64,000 bases of DNA from assembly GCA_038209155.1 (NCBI GenBank), contig JBBQYA010000002.1:1-64000 (forward strand). Reading direction: 5' to 3'. Below, one piece after another: positions 41,598 to 51,871 of this stretch. Source of the stretch: JBBQYA01 sp038209155. GTDB lineage: Bacteria; Bacteroidota; Bacteroidia; Sphingobacteriales; Sphingobacteriaceae. A program made the translations under genes and the position numbers. Position 1 is the first letter of the stretch; each line of letters opens with the position of its first letter. The notes beneath the pieces were generated by a model. That model was not told the DNA's origin. It worked only from the letters and a program-made list of their open reading frames with translations, and made no database searches.

Positions 41598-43223
41598 TTA
41601 AAATGAAAAAGTAACTCCACCTAAACCATTAAATCCATTGCTTTCGTAATTTCTCCATAATTTATATTGGGTAGAAGTTATATTGTTTAAATTAACAAAT
41701 GCCGATAGTGTTTTAGAATAACGATATTCAACTCCTAAATTTAAATCTGCATATCCTTTAAGTTTTACAAAAGAATTGACTTTATAATCTAATAAAGCAT
41801 TTCTTTCTCCTACATAAAACAAGGAAGTTCGGATGATAAATTTATCTACAAAATTATAGCTCGCACTTATTTCAGCTCTTGAACCTGGTCTATGCCAAGC
41901 TCTTACCTGCTTTTGTAAAGAATAAGAATCTAAAGTTAAGCTTCCATACAATCTTAATTTTTCTGATTGTTGATAATTAATTTCTGCGTGCAAACTAGTA
42001 ATTCCAATATTTCCAGAGTCATATACAACTAAAAATTTTCTATTATCGGTAGAATCATTTACATAGAAAGGAAGATTTTTTACACTTTTTATTCCAGCCC
42101 AAACTTTAAATGAAGTGCTGCTAGCTAAACTTCCTTTTATTCCACCATAGAAATGAAGGTTTTCTGTAGTATTGTTTAGTGTAATGTTTGGAGCTATAAA
42201 AGGATTTTCGTTGCTGAAGTTTCTTAGAGAATTCTTGTAAATATCTCCAGTTATTCCTGCAAAAGCAACTGCTTTTTCTTCAATTATGTTTACTGAAGCA
42301 TATCCAGAAGGGAAGAAACTAGTTTTTTTGGTATTTCCGGATTCACTCGCTAAAATAAATCCAGCTTTTATAGAAAATATATCTTGTTTGAAATTAATGG
42401 AAGGTGAAAATTTGAAAATTGTATTTTTTGTAGTGACTATATCTTTCGAATTCGTTGCGTCTAAACTTAGGTCCAATTCTGCCTTGAATTCATTTATAAC
42501 TTTATTTAAATGCAAACCAGCAATTACGTTTCCTTCCTTTGCTTTATATTTATCAGAAAATGTATAGCCGCTAATTTTCGCAGCATACCCCAAAGTATAA
42601 TCGTCTATTTTTGTATTATACAATTCAGCTTCGCCACCTATAGTCTGGAAACGTTGTTTTAAATTGTTTTTAAAATTATCTGAGGTAAATAATTTTTCAT
42701 CATAACCATAAAACTTTGTTGCATTTCTATCATAAAATACATTTCCACTTAATTGCTGTTCGCCCAAAAGTGTTTTACCAAATAATTTAAGGTTATCAGT
42801 ACTGAAATCTCTACTGTTTTTGCCATTTGAAGAAAGATGTTTCAATAACACACCATACTGATTGCTTTTATCTCTGGTATTGGCAACATACAATTCGCCT
42901 AAAGCAGTTCCAATATTTCCAAATCCACCTTTTAAATATCCTTTATACAATTTTGTGATACTTTCTGATTTCATTTTTTCGGGTGGTAAACCTGCTAATG
43001 AAATTGTTTGATCAATTTTTTTATCACTTAATTTATAATTGACAACCGGATCTGCTAATTTAATATCAAACACTTCTGGATTGGTTCTAATCCTAACACC
43101 TTCCGCTAAAATTGCTTTATAAGGTCTTATCACATCTATATCTTCTGATAGATTTTTTTGTGCATTTGCCATTGTTGCTATTAAAACAAAACTTAACAAC
43201 AAATTATATCTTTTAAATTTCAT
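41598..43223 (-). CDS. TonB-dependent-receptor-like barrel protein without an obvious plug
   Basis: This 541-residue protein has a signal peptide ending ANAQK and beta-barrel patterning to the C-terminus (GLGGVTFSF), but no recognisable plug or carboxypeptidase domain. The opening IDVIRPYKAILAEGVRIRTNPEV is typical of Bacteroidota barrels found behind a large TPR protein. I start at ATG 43221-43223, which leaves a 7-base gap to the TPR stop; a GTG at 43244 would overlap it. It is likely a partner of the TPR protein; function unknown. Confidence 0.75.
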   Translation of the reverse strand: MKFKRYNLLLSFVLIATMANAQKNLSEDIDVIRPYKAILAEGVRIRTNPEVFDIKLADPVVNYKLSDKKIDQTISLAGLPPEKMKSESITKLYKGYLKGGFGNIGTALGELYVANTRDKSNQYGVLLKHLSSNGKNSRDFSTDNLKLFGKTLLGEQQLSGNVFYDRNATKFYGYDEKLFTSDNFKNNLKQRFQTIGGEAELYNTKIDDYTLGYAAKISGYTFSDKYKAKEGNVIAGLHLNKVINEFKAELDLSLDATNSKDIVTTKNTIFKFSPSINFKQDIFSIKAGFILASESGNTKKTSFFPSGYASVNIIEEKAVAFAGITGDIYKNSLRNFSNENPFIAPNITLNNTTENLHFYGGIKGSLASSTSFKVWAGIKSVKNLPFYVNDSTDNRKFLVVYDSGNIGITSLHAEINYQQSEKLRLYGSLTLDSYSLQKQVRAWHRPGSRAEISASYNFVDKFIIRTSLFYVGERNALLDYKVNSFVKLKGYADLNLGVEYRYSKTLSAFVNLNNITSTQYKLWRNYESNGFNGLGGVTFSF

Positions 43224-43230
43224 AGGATTC

Positions 43231-46200
43231 TTAATTTTCAGCACTAGTTAATTCGTCTAGTTTTCTCTTTGCTGTAGGTTTTATTTCATCATCGCCTTCG
43301 TAGTTATCTAGCAAACTTTGCAAAGTACTTTTTGCTTGAAAAGTGTCATTCAATCTTGTATAAGTATCAGCAAGTAATAGGAAAGATTTTCCAATCCAAT
43401 AATCATAAGAAGGAATTTCGTTTATAATCTCGAAACTTTTTTTCTTAGCATCATCATATTTTCCGTTGTTAAATAAATCCTGAGCGATGTAATATCTAGC
43501 TTCTGCTCCAGCAATTGTAGTGGTGGTTGCGGCTAAAGTTTTGAAATAATTTAATGCAGAAATGGTATCTTTTTTCAACAATAAAGCTCTCCCAGCATAT
43601 AAATTAGCGGTGTTTTTTTCGTCTGTTGATGATTTGTCAAATTCTATTACAGTTTTTGCAGCCAGAAAAAGACTATCAGCATTCTGTTCTTTTGAATAGC
43701 AATTCAATAGATTATTAATAGCAAAACCGTACGTTTCTTTCAGTTGTGGATTGTTTTTTAATTGAATTAAATAAGGTTTTGCAGCTGAACAATTATTTTG
43801 TTGAACTAAAATTCTAGCGATATAAACAAGAGATTTTTCATTGAATAAAGAATTTCCTGTTCCTAAAACATATTTAAAATCGGATAATGCATTGTTGTAA
43901 TCCTTAGTTTGTAAATAACTTTCGCCTCTATAATAATAAGCTTCTGTAGCAAAATATCCTTTTGGATAATTTCTTAAATATGAACTAAAGGAGGTGATGC
44001 TACCTGCAAAATCACTTTTTAAGTAGTTGGAATTTGCCGCTTGAAAACTTATTGAATCTTTCTGTGGAGCAGAAATACTCGAATTAGGAATTCCTGCAGA
44101 ATAATTCAAAAAGCCGTCAGCATCACCCTTTCCAATATATATATTCCGAATGGCTTGCATAGCTTCTTTAGATTCTGGACTTCCACTATATCCCGAAACT
44201 ACTTTTTTGTATTCCTGCAATGCTTTTTCATCTTCATCCAAATTATAAGAGATTAAACCTAGATTTAAATAAGCTCTTGGAACCAAATTACTTTTAGGAT
44301 AATAAGTGATAAATTGATTAAAAGCAATTTTTGCATTGCTAGGATCATTGATGTATAAATAAGTTGCACCAATTTCAAATTTTGCATCATCAGCATAAAT
44401 TGAACTTGGGTATTTGGAAATAATATTTTGTAAGGCATTCAATTTCACATTACTTTGATTTTGCAAACCATTAATGATGGCTCTTTGGAAGAGTGCATAA
44501 TCTGTTCCTGATTGGTTGGTGTTTATTATTTTATTGTATTGATTGATTGCTTTATCGTAGTTTTTCAATGCAAATGCACAATCTCCTGATCTTAAAATTG
44601 CATCATTTAAAATCTTTTTATCAGCATCTGGATTTGCTAAATATTTATCGAACCAAGTGGAAGCTGAATTATAATTTTCTTGAATGAAATAGGCATAACC
44701 TATATTATATGATGCTTTTTTATAAATAGTAGTTTCTTCTGCTTGAGCAGACAAAATGAATTGTTGATAACCCGAAATAGCTAGTTTTACATTTCCCGAT
44801 TCAAAATTACTTTCTGCTTTCCAATACATGGCAAGAGATTGAATTAATTTATCTGTTCCGTTTTTTATTGCTTTTTCAAATAAGTTAATAGCAGATCTGT
44901 AATCTTTTAAATTAAATAATTCAACCCCTCTGAAATAATTTGCTTGTTGGTAAGCTTGCAAGGCAGATTTTGATTTAGGATTTACAGTTTCTAATAAATC
45001 AATTGCTTCTTGATAATTTTTTGAACCTGCCAATGCTTCACCCAAATACGCTTTTGCTTCATTTACGTTATCATCATTCGGATATTTTTTGATATAATCT
45101 CTAAATGTTGCGACCGCTACATCATTAAATTTCAAATCATAAGATAGTTTTCCATAATTCAATAAACCCTCTCGGCTTAGTTTTTCGTCAGCATTTTGCT
45201 TGGCAACTTTCTGAAATGCTGTTCTGGCACTTTGTTTATTATTTAGTTTTAAAAATGAATTACCTAAAATATACATCCCGTTTTGAGCAAATATTCCGGT
45301 TGAATCTCCTAATCTTTCTAAGCTTTTAATAGCATTCGCATAATCTGCTGTCTGAAAATTTGAATATCCTATTTGATATAAATCTTGAGCATTTAATAAT
45401 CTGATGCTATCACTCTTCAGAAATCCATTATAATATTCTCTTGCTTTTTTATAATCAGATTTTTTAAAATAAGCACTCCCAACCAATCTATACATTGCAG
45501 ATTCGTTTTTCGGATTTGAATTCTTTAAAATAGGCAATGAATAATTGATTAATTCATCGTATTTGCCAGTTTGATAATATATCTGAGCTATATAATAAGG
45601 AACTAAACTGCCGTAAATTTTAGAATCTTTTAAACTCAAAAACGTTTCAAGTGCTTGAGGATAATCCTTTTCTACATAAGATGTGTACGCATAATAATAG
45701 GATGCAGGATATCCATATTTTGTAGAACTGCCTCGCACGTCTCTAAAAAAACCTTTTGCTTTTTTATAATCCTTTTGCATAAAATAGCTATACCCGATCT
45801 TGAATTTGTATTCTAATCTTTCGGCATCAGTTAAGGCATACATATCTGCTTTTTCAAACCATTCTGTAGCATCTTTAAAATTATTTTGACGATAATAAAA
45901 TTTACCTAAACGAAAAAATGCAGATTTAGCCAAAGCGTTTTCTGGATATTTATTCACAAAATCTAGCATCAGAAATTCCGCTTGATCATTGAATAATTCC
46001 ATGGCACACAATGCTTGATAAAATGTAGAGTTAATTCGTAACAAATTAATATTATCGCGATCTGCTGGTGTGAAACTAATGGTTTGCAAGCTCTTGTCAA
46101 CTTGCTCAAATTCTATTTGAGCTACTGCAAACTTCTCTTTATCAAATAATTCAATGGCGTTTTTAAATTGCTTATTGATGGTGTAAATAGCGGTTTGTTG

Positions 46201-46266
46201 TGCAAAAGTATTAATCATACATCCAGAAATGATGATTAATAAAATAGCGGCTTTTTTTATATTCAT
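43231..46266 (-). CDS. Large secreted tetratricopeptide-repeat protein
   Basis: This 1011-residue protein has a signal peptide (MNIKKAAILLIII ... TFAQQ) and about 20 or more TPR-like units. Examples are NALAKSAFFRLGKFYYRQNN, YNSASTWFDKYLANPD and FATEAYYYRGESYLQTKDYN. TPR arrays bind protein partners, so it is likely a periplasmic scaffold. I start at ATG 46264-46266; an upstream TTG (46296) would place ten polar residues before the signal peptide. It is followed at once by the barrel gene at 41598. Confidence 0.88.
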   Translation of the reverse strand: MNIKKAAILLIIISGCMINTFAQQTAIYTINKQFKNAIELFDKEKFAVAQIEFEQVDKSLQTISFTPADRDNINLLRINSTFYQALCAMELFNDQAEFLMLDFVNKYPENALAKSAFFRLGKFYYRQNNFKDATEWFEKADMYALTDAERLEYKFKIGYSYFMQKDYKKAKGFFRDVRGSSTKYGYPASYYYAYTSYVEKDYPQALETFLSLKDSKIYGSLVPYYIAQIYYQTGKYDELINYSLPILKNSNPKNESAMYRLVGSAYFKKSDYKKAREYYNGFLKSDSIRLLNAQDLYQIGYSNFQTADYANAIKSLERLGDSTGIFAQNGMYILGNSFLKLNNKQSARTAFQKVAKQNADEKLSREGLLNYGKLSYDLKFNDVAVATFRDYIKKYPNDDNVNEAKAYLGEALAGSKNYQEAIDLLETVNPKSKSALQAYQQANYFRGVELFNLKDYRSAINLFEKAIKNGTDKLIQSLAMYWKAESNFESGNVKLAISGYQQFILSAQAEETTIYKKASYNIGYAYFIQENYNSASTWFDKYLANPDADKKILNDAILRSGDCAFALKNYDKAINQYNKIINTNQSGTDYALFQRAIINGLQNQSNVKLNALQNIISKYPSSIYADDAKFEIGATYLYINDPSNAKIAFNQFITYYPKSNLVPRAYLNLGLISYNLDEDEKALQEYKKVVSGYSGSPESKEAMQAIRNIYIGKGDADGFLNYSAGIPNSSISAPQKDSISFQAANSNYLKSDFAGSITSFSSYLRNYPKGYFATEAYYYRGESYLQTKDYNNALSDFKYVLGTGNSLFNEKSLVYIARILVQQNNCSAAKPYLIQLKNNPQLKETYGFAINNLLNCYSKEQNADSLFLAAKTVIEFDKSSTDEKNTANLYAGRALLLKKDTISALNYFKTLAATTTTIAGAEARYYIAQDLFNNGKYDDAKKKSFEIINEIPSYDYWIGKSFLLLADTYTRLNDTFQAKSTLQSLLDNYEGDDEIKPTAKRKLDELTSAEN

Positions 46267-46730
46267 AGTTTCCCGATACAGCGGAATCCAAATCAAAAAT
46301 TAATTCCGGGATTGCTGCATTAACGCTCCAAACTTAGGTAAATATTGTACCAAGCTTTTAAATTTATCTTAACAGATGTAGATAATTTAGTTTGGGACTG
46401 AAAAATTTGATTTTGCTCTAATGTATGAAGAATTGAGACTATGATAACATAAGATTGAAATAAAGTATACAAGGTTATCTGAGTTTGCAGCATTGGTAAT
46501 CCCTTAAGGATTTACGTTGAAAGTAGTTTAAAATAGTTTTATTGATATCAAATAACTCAAAATAAATGATTTAATAAATTTAATTTATATGTTTATGAGA
46601 TAGTTGAATGATAAACAACTTATTTCTCTATTATTCTTCATTAATAATTATCTATATTTATAACGTGTTCTAAAAGAGTTAAAAAACAAAAAGTATTTTA
46701 AGAAATCTAACCTTTTCAAAAGTATATCCT
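46267..46730. other. Intergenic region between divergent TPR and T9SS cargo genes
   Basis: About 460 bases of AT-rich DNA separate two divergent genes. A TATATTTA at about 46650, before the rightward gene, is a one-mismatch -7 box. No open frame of useful length, tRNA or clear repeat was seen. Confidence 0.4.
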
Positions 46731-47624
46731 ATGAAATCCACATTACTTTTAATCCTTTCCTTTATCTTTTCAAATACTCATGCACAGTTTGCTCCACTTG
46801 GTGCAAAATGGCATTATTCATCCAGTGATAATGGATCTGCTCCTTCTGGTGCTACCTACAAATTGTTTGAAAGTGAAAAAGATACTGTGCTAGCTGGTGT
46901 AAATTGTAAAAAGTTAAAAATAACCCATTTCAAATATAATGGAGATACAATTTTTCCTGTTCCTTTTTTTGTTTACCAGTCAAACGACACTGTCTTTTAT
47001 TTTAATGATGTCTATTCTCGCTTTTTTCCTTTGTACATATTTAATGTAAATGTTGGCGATACATTGGTTTATCATACACCATATATTCCTACAAATCCAG
47101 CTGATACCAATTTATATGTTAGGGTTGATTCTGTTACTAAATTTATTTCTGGCTCAGATACGTTAAAACATATTTGGACATCGTCAATTTTGAATACTGT
47201 TCTATTTTTTGATGGAGGCTATATTGAATTATTGGGATGCCCAAATGTAATGTTTCATCAAGCCGGATTTACCTTTCCAGAAGCGGACGGACCAATGAGA
47301 TGTTATGAAGATAGTTCGATTTTTATAAAAAAGAGTTCTACTAATTGTGATTACCGCCTAACTTCTGGAATTAGTGCAGAGAAAGAAAATAGTTCAATAT
47401 CCGTTTACCTAAATCCAAATAACCAAATAGTTCAGTTAAAAACATCTGAAAACGCTTCGATTCATTATAATTTATTTGATGCTAATGGAAAACGTATAAT
47501 CCAAGGAAACTTTAATTTCGAAACTGCAATTGATTTAAGTAGAAATACAGATGGAATATATTATTTACAATTAAGCAAAGAGAATAAAATATTCAGAACT
47601 GAAAAATTGAGTTTAATACATTAA
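46731..47624 (+). CDS. Secreted protein with T9SS sorting domain
   Basis: This 297-residue protein has a signal peptide ending THAQF. The ~200-residue body (LGAKWHYSSSDNG, KYNGDTIFPVPFFVYQSNDTV) resembles Bacteroidota secreted proteins of unknown role. A C-terminal T9SS type A-like sorting domain starts near residue 220 (VYLNPNNQIVQLKTSENASI, LFDANGKRI, TDGIYYLQL). It should be exported by the T9SS that PorT belongs to. The next gene is convergent. Confidence 0.82.
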   Translation: MKSTLLLILSFIFSNTHAQFAPLGAKWHYSSSDNGSAPSGATYKLFESEKDTVLAGVNCKKLKITHFKYNGDTIFPVPFFVYQSNDTVFYFNDVYSRFFPLYIFNVNVGDTLVYHTPYIPTNPADTNLYVRVDSVTKFISGSDTLKHIWTSSILNTVLFFDGGYIELLGCPNVMFHQAGFTFPEADGPMRCYEDSSIFIKKSSTNCDYRLTSGISAEKENSSISVYLNPNNQIVQLKTSENASIHYNLFDANGKRIIQGNFNFETAIDLSRNTDGIYYLQLSKENKIFRTEKLSLIH

Positions 47625-47645
47625 AATAATTCTTTTATTCAGATT

Positions 47646-49949
47646 TTAAAACGTCAAACTTGCTCCAATACTTGGTAGAAAAGGTAATTGGTTTTGACGC
47701 TCGTATCGTATTGCATCAAAATAAAATATATTTTCACGGTTTAGAATATTGGTAATTCCAGCAGAAAGTTCAAGTTTAGAGTATTTAGATAATTGGAAAC
47801 TTTTTTTACCAGAAACATCCATTCGGATAAAATTAGGAAGTAATGCTTTATTTAATTCTGCGCTAATTACACCAATATTACCATTTTCATTTATGTAATT
47901 GGTGTTGATATTATTTCCGAAATTAATTTGTTCATACACACCTTGTGTTTGTGTAAATGGAAATCCTGATCCAAAACTGTATCTCACACTTACTTCCCAG
48001 TCCTTCTTTTCACCGAAATCATAAGTACTTAAAAAATTAATATTATGTCGTCTATCATAAAATGGTCGATAAGTTCTTATTTCATCCCTACGAATTACTT
48101 GACCTAAAGAATAAACAAGATTGATGTATAAATTCTTTTTTCTGTAGGTTCCAGAAAAATCAATTCCTCTCGCATAACCTTGTTCTACAATGATATCTTT
48201 TCTTAAAAAGTTAGGAACAGTATCGTTTGGACCATTATCTGGATATATTTTATCTCTATTGGTATTGGTTATTTGGCTAAAATTTTTGTAATAACCTTCA
48301 ATATTGATTAATAAATTGGGTAATAAATCATATTCAAATCCAGCTATTAGATGTTCTGCTTTCTGAAGTTTAGAAGTCACTTGTTGGCCAAGAAATTCTT
48401 TTTGCAAATTTTCTGTTCCGGATAAAAAACCATAGAATAAATTCACTACATCTCTATCAGAATTTGCACTTAATAAGTTTTGAGAATAAAATCCTCCAGC
48501 AGATTTCAACCTTAATTTTTCAGTCAAAATAAATTTTGCGCCTAATCTTGGTTCAGGTGAAAATTCACTTAACGAAGCATAATAATGTGCTCGAAAACTG
48601 GGTTCAACAATTAATCTTCCTTTCTTGTATTTATAACTTATAAAACCTGCTAATTCTGTTGTAAAATCTTGCTGTTGAACAGTCAAATTAAAAGGATTGG
48701 TAAATTTAAAGTCGGTATTAAAACCCAAAACTTCAAAACCATAACGGATATCATCATCACCTAGAAAAAGGGTATAATCCATTCCTGCATTAAACCCAGA
48801 AATGGAACTAAATCTTGGTTTTCCATCACGCTCTTCCAGCGTTATTCTATAATCGGTATACGAAAAGAATGCATTAATTAAAGAAGAAGAAGCTTCTGGA
48901 ACCAAAACAAAATTCATACCTCCACCTCTTGATTTCCAATTGATTCTGGTGGCATCCGTATAATTTACTCGATCGGTAAAGTTGAATCCAAACAGATTTA
49001 CTTTACTTCCATTGTTTCCGCTAGTGGAGATTTTAGCATAAATATCGGTAAAGTTAAATGGCAAACCAGCGGTATCTACATAGCTATAAATGGTTTTAGA
49101 GGTTTGCTCTAAATAAGAGGTTTTTCCTGTTAATAAAAATGTAGTAGAAGGTTTGCCTTCTTTGTATTTGCTCAATGGTCCTTCTAATAATATTTTTGAA
49201 CTAAAAGGACTTGCACCAACTTTTCCCGATAAACGGTTTTTGTTTCCATCACGAGTTGTGATATCTAGAATAGCTGAAATTCTGCCGCCATATTTTGCTC
49301 CAAAACCTCCAGTGTATACATCCACATTTTTGATGATGTCAGTTTCAAAAACAGAAAACAAACCTATTGAATGAAAAGGATTATAAATCGTCATTCCATC
49401 AAGAATTACTTTGTTTTGAATCGGAGATCCACCACGAATATATAGTTGACCACCTTGATCTCCAGAGAAAATTACACCTGGTATCACTTGAAGATATTGC
49501 GCCAAATCGGGTTCACTACCAATAGATGGAATTTGCATAATTTGTTTTGGAGTAATTTTGGTTACTGAAATTTGAACTTTATTCAATTGCTCTGCTCTTT
49601 CTCCAGAAATGCTCACTTCTTTTAAATTTACTTTTGTAGGTAGTAAATATATATTTTTAGATACCCGTTCATTTGCTTTCAAAACAATTGTAAATTCGGC
49701 AGTATCAAAACCCATATTTCTAGAAACTAATCTGTAAGTCCCTGGCTTCAGTTGAGAAATAGAATAAAAGCCATTTACATCGGTAGTAGATCCAATGCTG
49801 GTTCCTTTAAGACTTACTCCACTAAAAATGATGGGTTCACCGGTTTCTTTGTCATAAACAAAACCTCTTATTTCTGAATTTTGTGCTAAAGTGCTGAACG
49901 GTAATAGAAAAAGTAAAAGAAACTGAAGGGATTTAAAAAAATTATTCAT
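47646..49949 (-). CDS. TonB-dependent receptor with carboxypeptidase-regulatory-like domain
   Basis: This 767-residue receptor has a signal peptide ending LAQN and a carboxypeptidase-regulatory-like domain (~25-105; IRGFVYDKETGEPIIFSGV). A plug (~125-230; LQVIPGVIFSGDQGGQLYIRG, NKVILDGMTIYNPFHSIG) and a barrel ending IGASLTF follow. No SusD or DUF4249 partner is adjacent. The substrate is unknown; receptors of this shape import siderophores, vitamins or oligomers. Confidence 0.92.
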   Translation of the reverse strand: MNNFFKSLQFLLLFLLPFSTLAQNSEIRGFVYDKETGEPIIFSGVSLKGTSIGSTTDVNGFYSISQLKPGTYRLVSRNMGFDTAEFTIVLKANERVSKNIYLLPTKVNLKEVSISGERAEQLNKVQISVTKITPKQIMQIPSIGSEPDLAQYLQVIPGVIFSGDQGGQLYIRGGSPIQNKVILDGMTIYNPFHSIGLFSVFETDIIKNVDVYTGGFGAKYGGRISAILDITTRDGNKNRLSGKVGASPFSSKILLEGPLSKYKEGKPSTTFLLTGKTSYLEQTSKTIYSYVDTAGLPFNFTDIYAKISTSGNNGSKVNLFGFNFTDRVNYTDATRINWKSRGGGMNFVLVPEASSSLINAFFSYTDYRITLEERDGKPRFSSISGFNAGMDYTLFLGDDDIRYGFEVLGFNTDFKFTNPFNLTVQQQDFTTELAGFISYKYKKGRLIVEPSFRAHYYASLSEFSPEPRLGAKFILTEKLRLKSAGGFYSQNLLSANSDRDVVNLFYGFLSGTENLQKEFLGQQVTSKLQKAEHLIAGFEYDLLPNLLINIEGYYKNFSQITNTNRDKIYPDNGPNDTVPNFLRKDIIVEQGYARGIDFSGTYRKKNLYINLVYSLGQVIRRDEIRTYRPFYDRRHNINFLSTYDFGEKKDWEVSVRYSFGSGFPFTQTQGVYEQINFGNNINTNYINENGNIGVISAELNKALLPNFIRMDVSGKKSFQLSKYSKLELSAGITNILNRENIFYFDAIRYERQNQLPFLPSIGASLTF

Positions 49950-50008
49950 ATTGTATTATCGCACGCAAGATAAATTAAATACCTTGTTTTAATGACGCTT
50001 AAATTATT

Positions 50009-50938
50009 TTATTGATTTTTTTGACCGCTTAATAGATAAAGAACTGCCATTCTGATAGCTACTCCATTTTCTACTTGATCTAAAATGGCTGCTTGCGGAG
50101 AATCCGCTACTTCGGAGCTAATTTCTACACCTCTATTAATTGGGCCTGGGTGCAAAACCGTAATTTTTTTATCCAATTTATGCAGAATTTCAGCGGTCAA
50201 TCCGTATTGCATTGTGTATTCTCTAATGCTTGGAAAATACTTTATATCCTGTCTTTCCAATTGAATTCTGAGCATGTTTGCCACGTCACACCATTCTAAA
50301 GCTTTGATTAAATTCGTTTCTATTTTTACACCAAGAGACTCAATATGGCGTGGAAGCAAAGTGGCTGGTCCACAAACTTTGACTTCTGCTCCCAACTTTT
50401 TTAGACATAAAATATTAGAAAGTGCAACTCTGCTATGTAAAATATCACCAACAATAACTACTTTTTTACCAGCCAAATCACCAATTTTTTCTCGGATAGA
50501 AAATGCATCTAATAATGCTTGAGTTGGGTGCTCATGCGCACCATCGCCAGCATTTATGATTTGAGCATTGATGTGTTTCGATAAAAAAACTGCCGCCCCA
50601 GCATGTGGATGCCTCATTACTACCATGTCAACTTTCATGGCAAGAATATTATTTACGGTATCAATCAAAGTTTCACCTTTAGAAACGGAAGACGAAGAAG
50701 CTGCAAAATTAATTACATCTGCTGAAAGTCTTTTTTGAGCAAGTTCAAAGGAAAGTTTTGTTCGAGTTGAATTTTCGAAAAACAAATTTGCAATGGTAAC
50801 ATCTCTTAACGATGGAACTTTTTTAATAGGACGATTTAAAACACTTTTAAAATTTTCTGCTGTATCAAATATAATTTGAATATCCTCTTCGTTGATTTCT
50901 TTAATTCCTAAAAGATGTCGTACACTTAGTTTATTCAT
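50009..50938 (-). CDS. pyrB: Aspartate carbamoyltransferase catalytic subunit
   Basis: This 309-residue enzyme makes carbamoyl aspartate, the committed step of pyrimidine synthesis. The carbamoyl phosphate motif FFENSTRTKLSFE, HPTQALLDAF and HPGPINRGVEI are all present. No pyrI regulatory subunit is adjacent, so it is probably the class that works with PyrR control or with a separate PyrI. The pyrR gene lies 20 bases upstream in the same unit. Confidence 0.95.
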   Translation of the reverse strand: MNKLSVRHLLGIKEINEEDIQIIFDTAENFKSVLNRPIKKVPSLRDVTIANLFFENSTRTKLSFELAQKRLSADVINFAASSSSVSKGETLIDTVNNILAMKVDMVVMRHPHAGAAVFLSKHINAQIINAGDGAHEHPTQALLDAFSIREKIGDLAGKKVVIVGDILHSRVALSNILCLKKLGAEVKVCGPATLLPRHIESLGVKIETNLIKALEWCDVANMLRIQLERQDIKYFPSIREYTMQYGLTAEILHKLDKKITVLHPGPINRGVEISSEVADSPQAAILDQVENGVAIRMAVLYLLSGQKNQ

Positions 50939-50958
50939 GATTAATTATGCTCAAATTT

Positions 50959-51498
50959 TTAATCGCCACTCAAAAGTAAAACTTCATCTGCACCATCTAT
51001 TTCTTTCCACTTTACTTTCACCCGTTCTGAGTCTACCGAATCTATCTTGATTCCAGTGTAATCTGGTGCTATTGGAAGTTCTCTTGTATATTTCCGATCG
51101 ATCAATACCATTAATTCTACTTTGGAAGGTCTTCCAAAAACTAATAATGCATCCAAACCTGCTCTTACTGAGCGACCTGTGAACAATACATCATCTATTA
51201 AAATGACTTTTTTATTTTCTATAATAAAATCCATATTAGTGCTTGCTGCTAATAAGGGTTCTCGTCTTCGGAAATCGTCTCTGAAAAATGTAGTATCCAA
51301 ATCTCCGTAAGGAATAATAATATCTGGTAAAATGATTTTTAAATGCTGTTGTATTCTTCTTGCTAATAAAATTCCCCGGGGTTGCAAACCAATGATTACA
51401 GAATTGGAAAAATCGTCATGATTTTCGATGAGCTGATGACACAATCTTTTTAATGTTATGTCGAAATGCGTATGGCTTAAAATTAACCTACTTTGCAT
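50959..51498 (-). CDS. pyrR: PyrR: pyr operon regulator / uracil phosphoribosyltransferase
   Basis: This 179-residue phosphoribosyltransferase-fold protein shows GLQPRGILLARRI and the PRPP-binding VILIDDVLFTGRSVRAGLDAL. PyrR in other phyla binds pyr mRNA to promote attenuation when UMP is high and has weak uracil phosphoribosyltransferase activity. I saw no attenuator hairpin between pyrR and pyrB, whose gap is only 20 bases, so regulation here may differ. A -7 box lies at 51510-51517. Confidence 0.92.
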   Translation of the reverse strand: MQSRLILSHTHFDITLKRLCHQLIENHDDFSNSVIIGLQPRGILLARRIQQHLKIILPDIIIPYGDLDTTFFRDDFRRREPLLAASTNMDFIIENKKVILIDDVLFTGRSVRAGLDALLVFGRPSKVELMVLIDRKYTRELPIAPDYTGIKIDSVDSERVKVKWKEIDGADEVLLLSGD

Positions 51499-51509
51499 AA
51501 TTGGATAGG

Positions 51510-51517
51510 CAAATATA
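51510..51517 (-). promoter_or_regulatory. Putative -7 box (TATATTTG) for pyrR-pyrB
   Basis: Minus-strand TATATTTG matches TAnnTTTG 12 bases before the pyrR ATG. A TTG 16 bases further upstream could act as -33, slightly closer than usual. The short leader leaves little room for PyrR-type attenuation ahead of pyrR. Confidence 0.5.
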
Positions 51518-51871
51518 GAAATTTATGTGAATTCAATTTTTAAAAGAAAAATCAAACTATGCTTATATTATATTAAAATCTTTGATTTATAATTAATTTT
51601 TTCAAAAACCTGATATTTAAAATTGATATAGTTCCATCTACATTTCCTTCAATTTTTTAGCCTATATATTTTTATCTAATATTTTTACTAAAGTTTTCTG
51701 CTTAAAATATTTGTATCCAATTTTTACAACTTTAGATTTATCCTATTACAGAATCAACCTTTTGTCATATGTTGCCATTAGTGTCTTTGGTTTCCATGTA
51801 TTTATTTTTATTAAATTAATACTGAAAAAGAATTTATAAAAAACAAATACTATAAATTATAAAACTAAATT
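51518..51871. other. Intergenic stretch with no recognised feature
   Basis: About 350 bases of AT-rich DNA lie between the NHL lipoprotein gene end and the pyrR promoter, both on the minus strand. No open frame, strong hairpin or RNA was seen. A TGTCATA at 51763-51769 lacks the GGGTA partner. Confidence 0.4.

Noticed and set aside
51763..51769. TGTCATA as a possible third ECF promoter
   Set aside because: The positions 14 bases upstream read TATTA, not GGGTA, and no gene follows on that strand.
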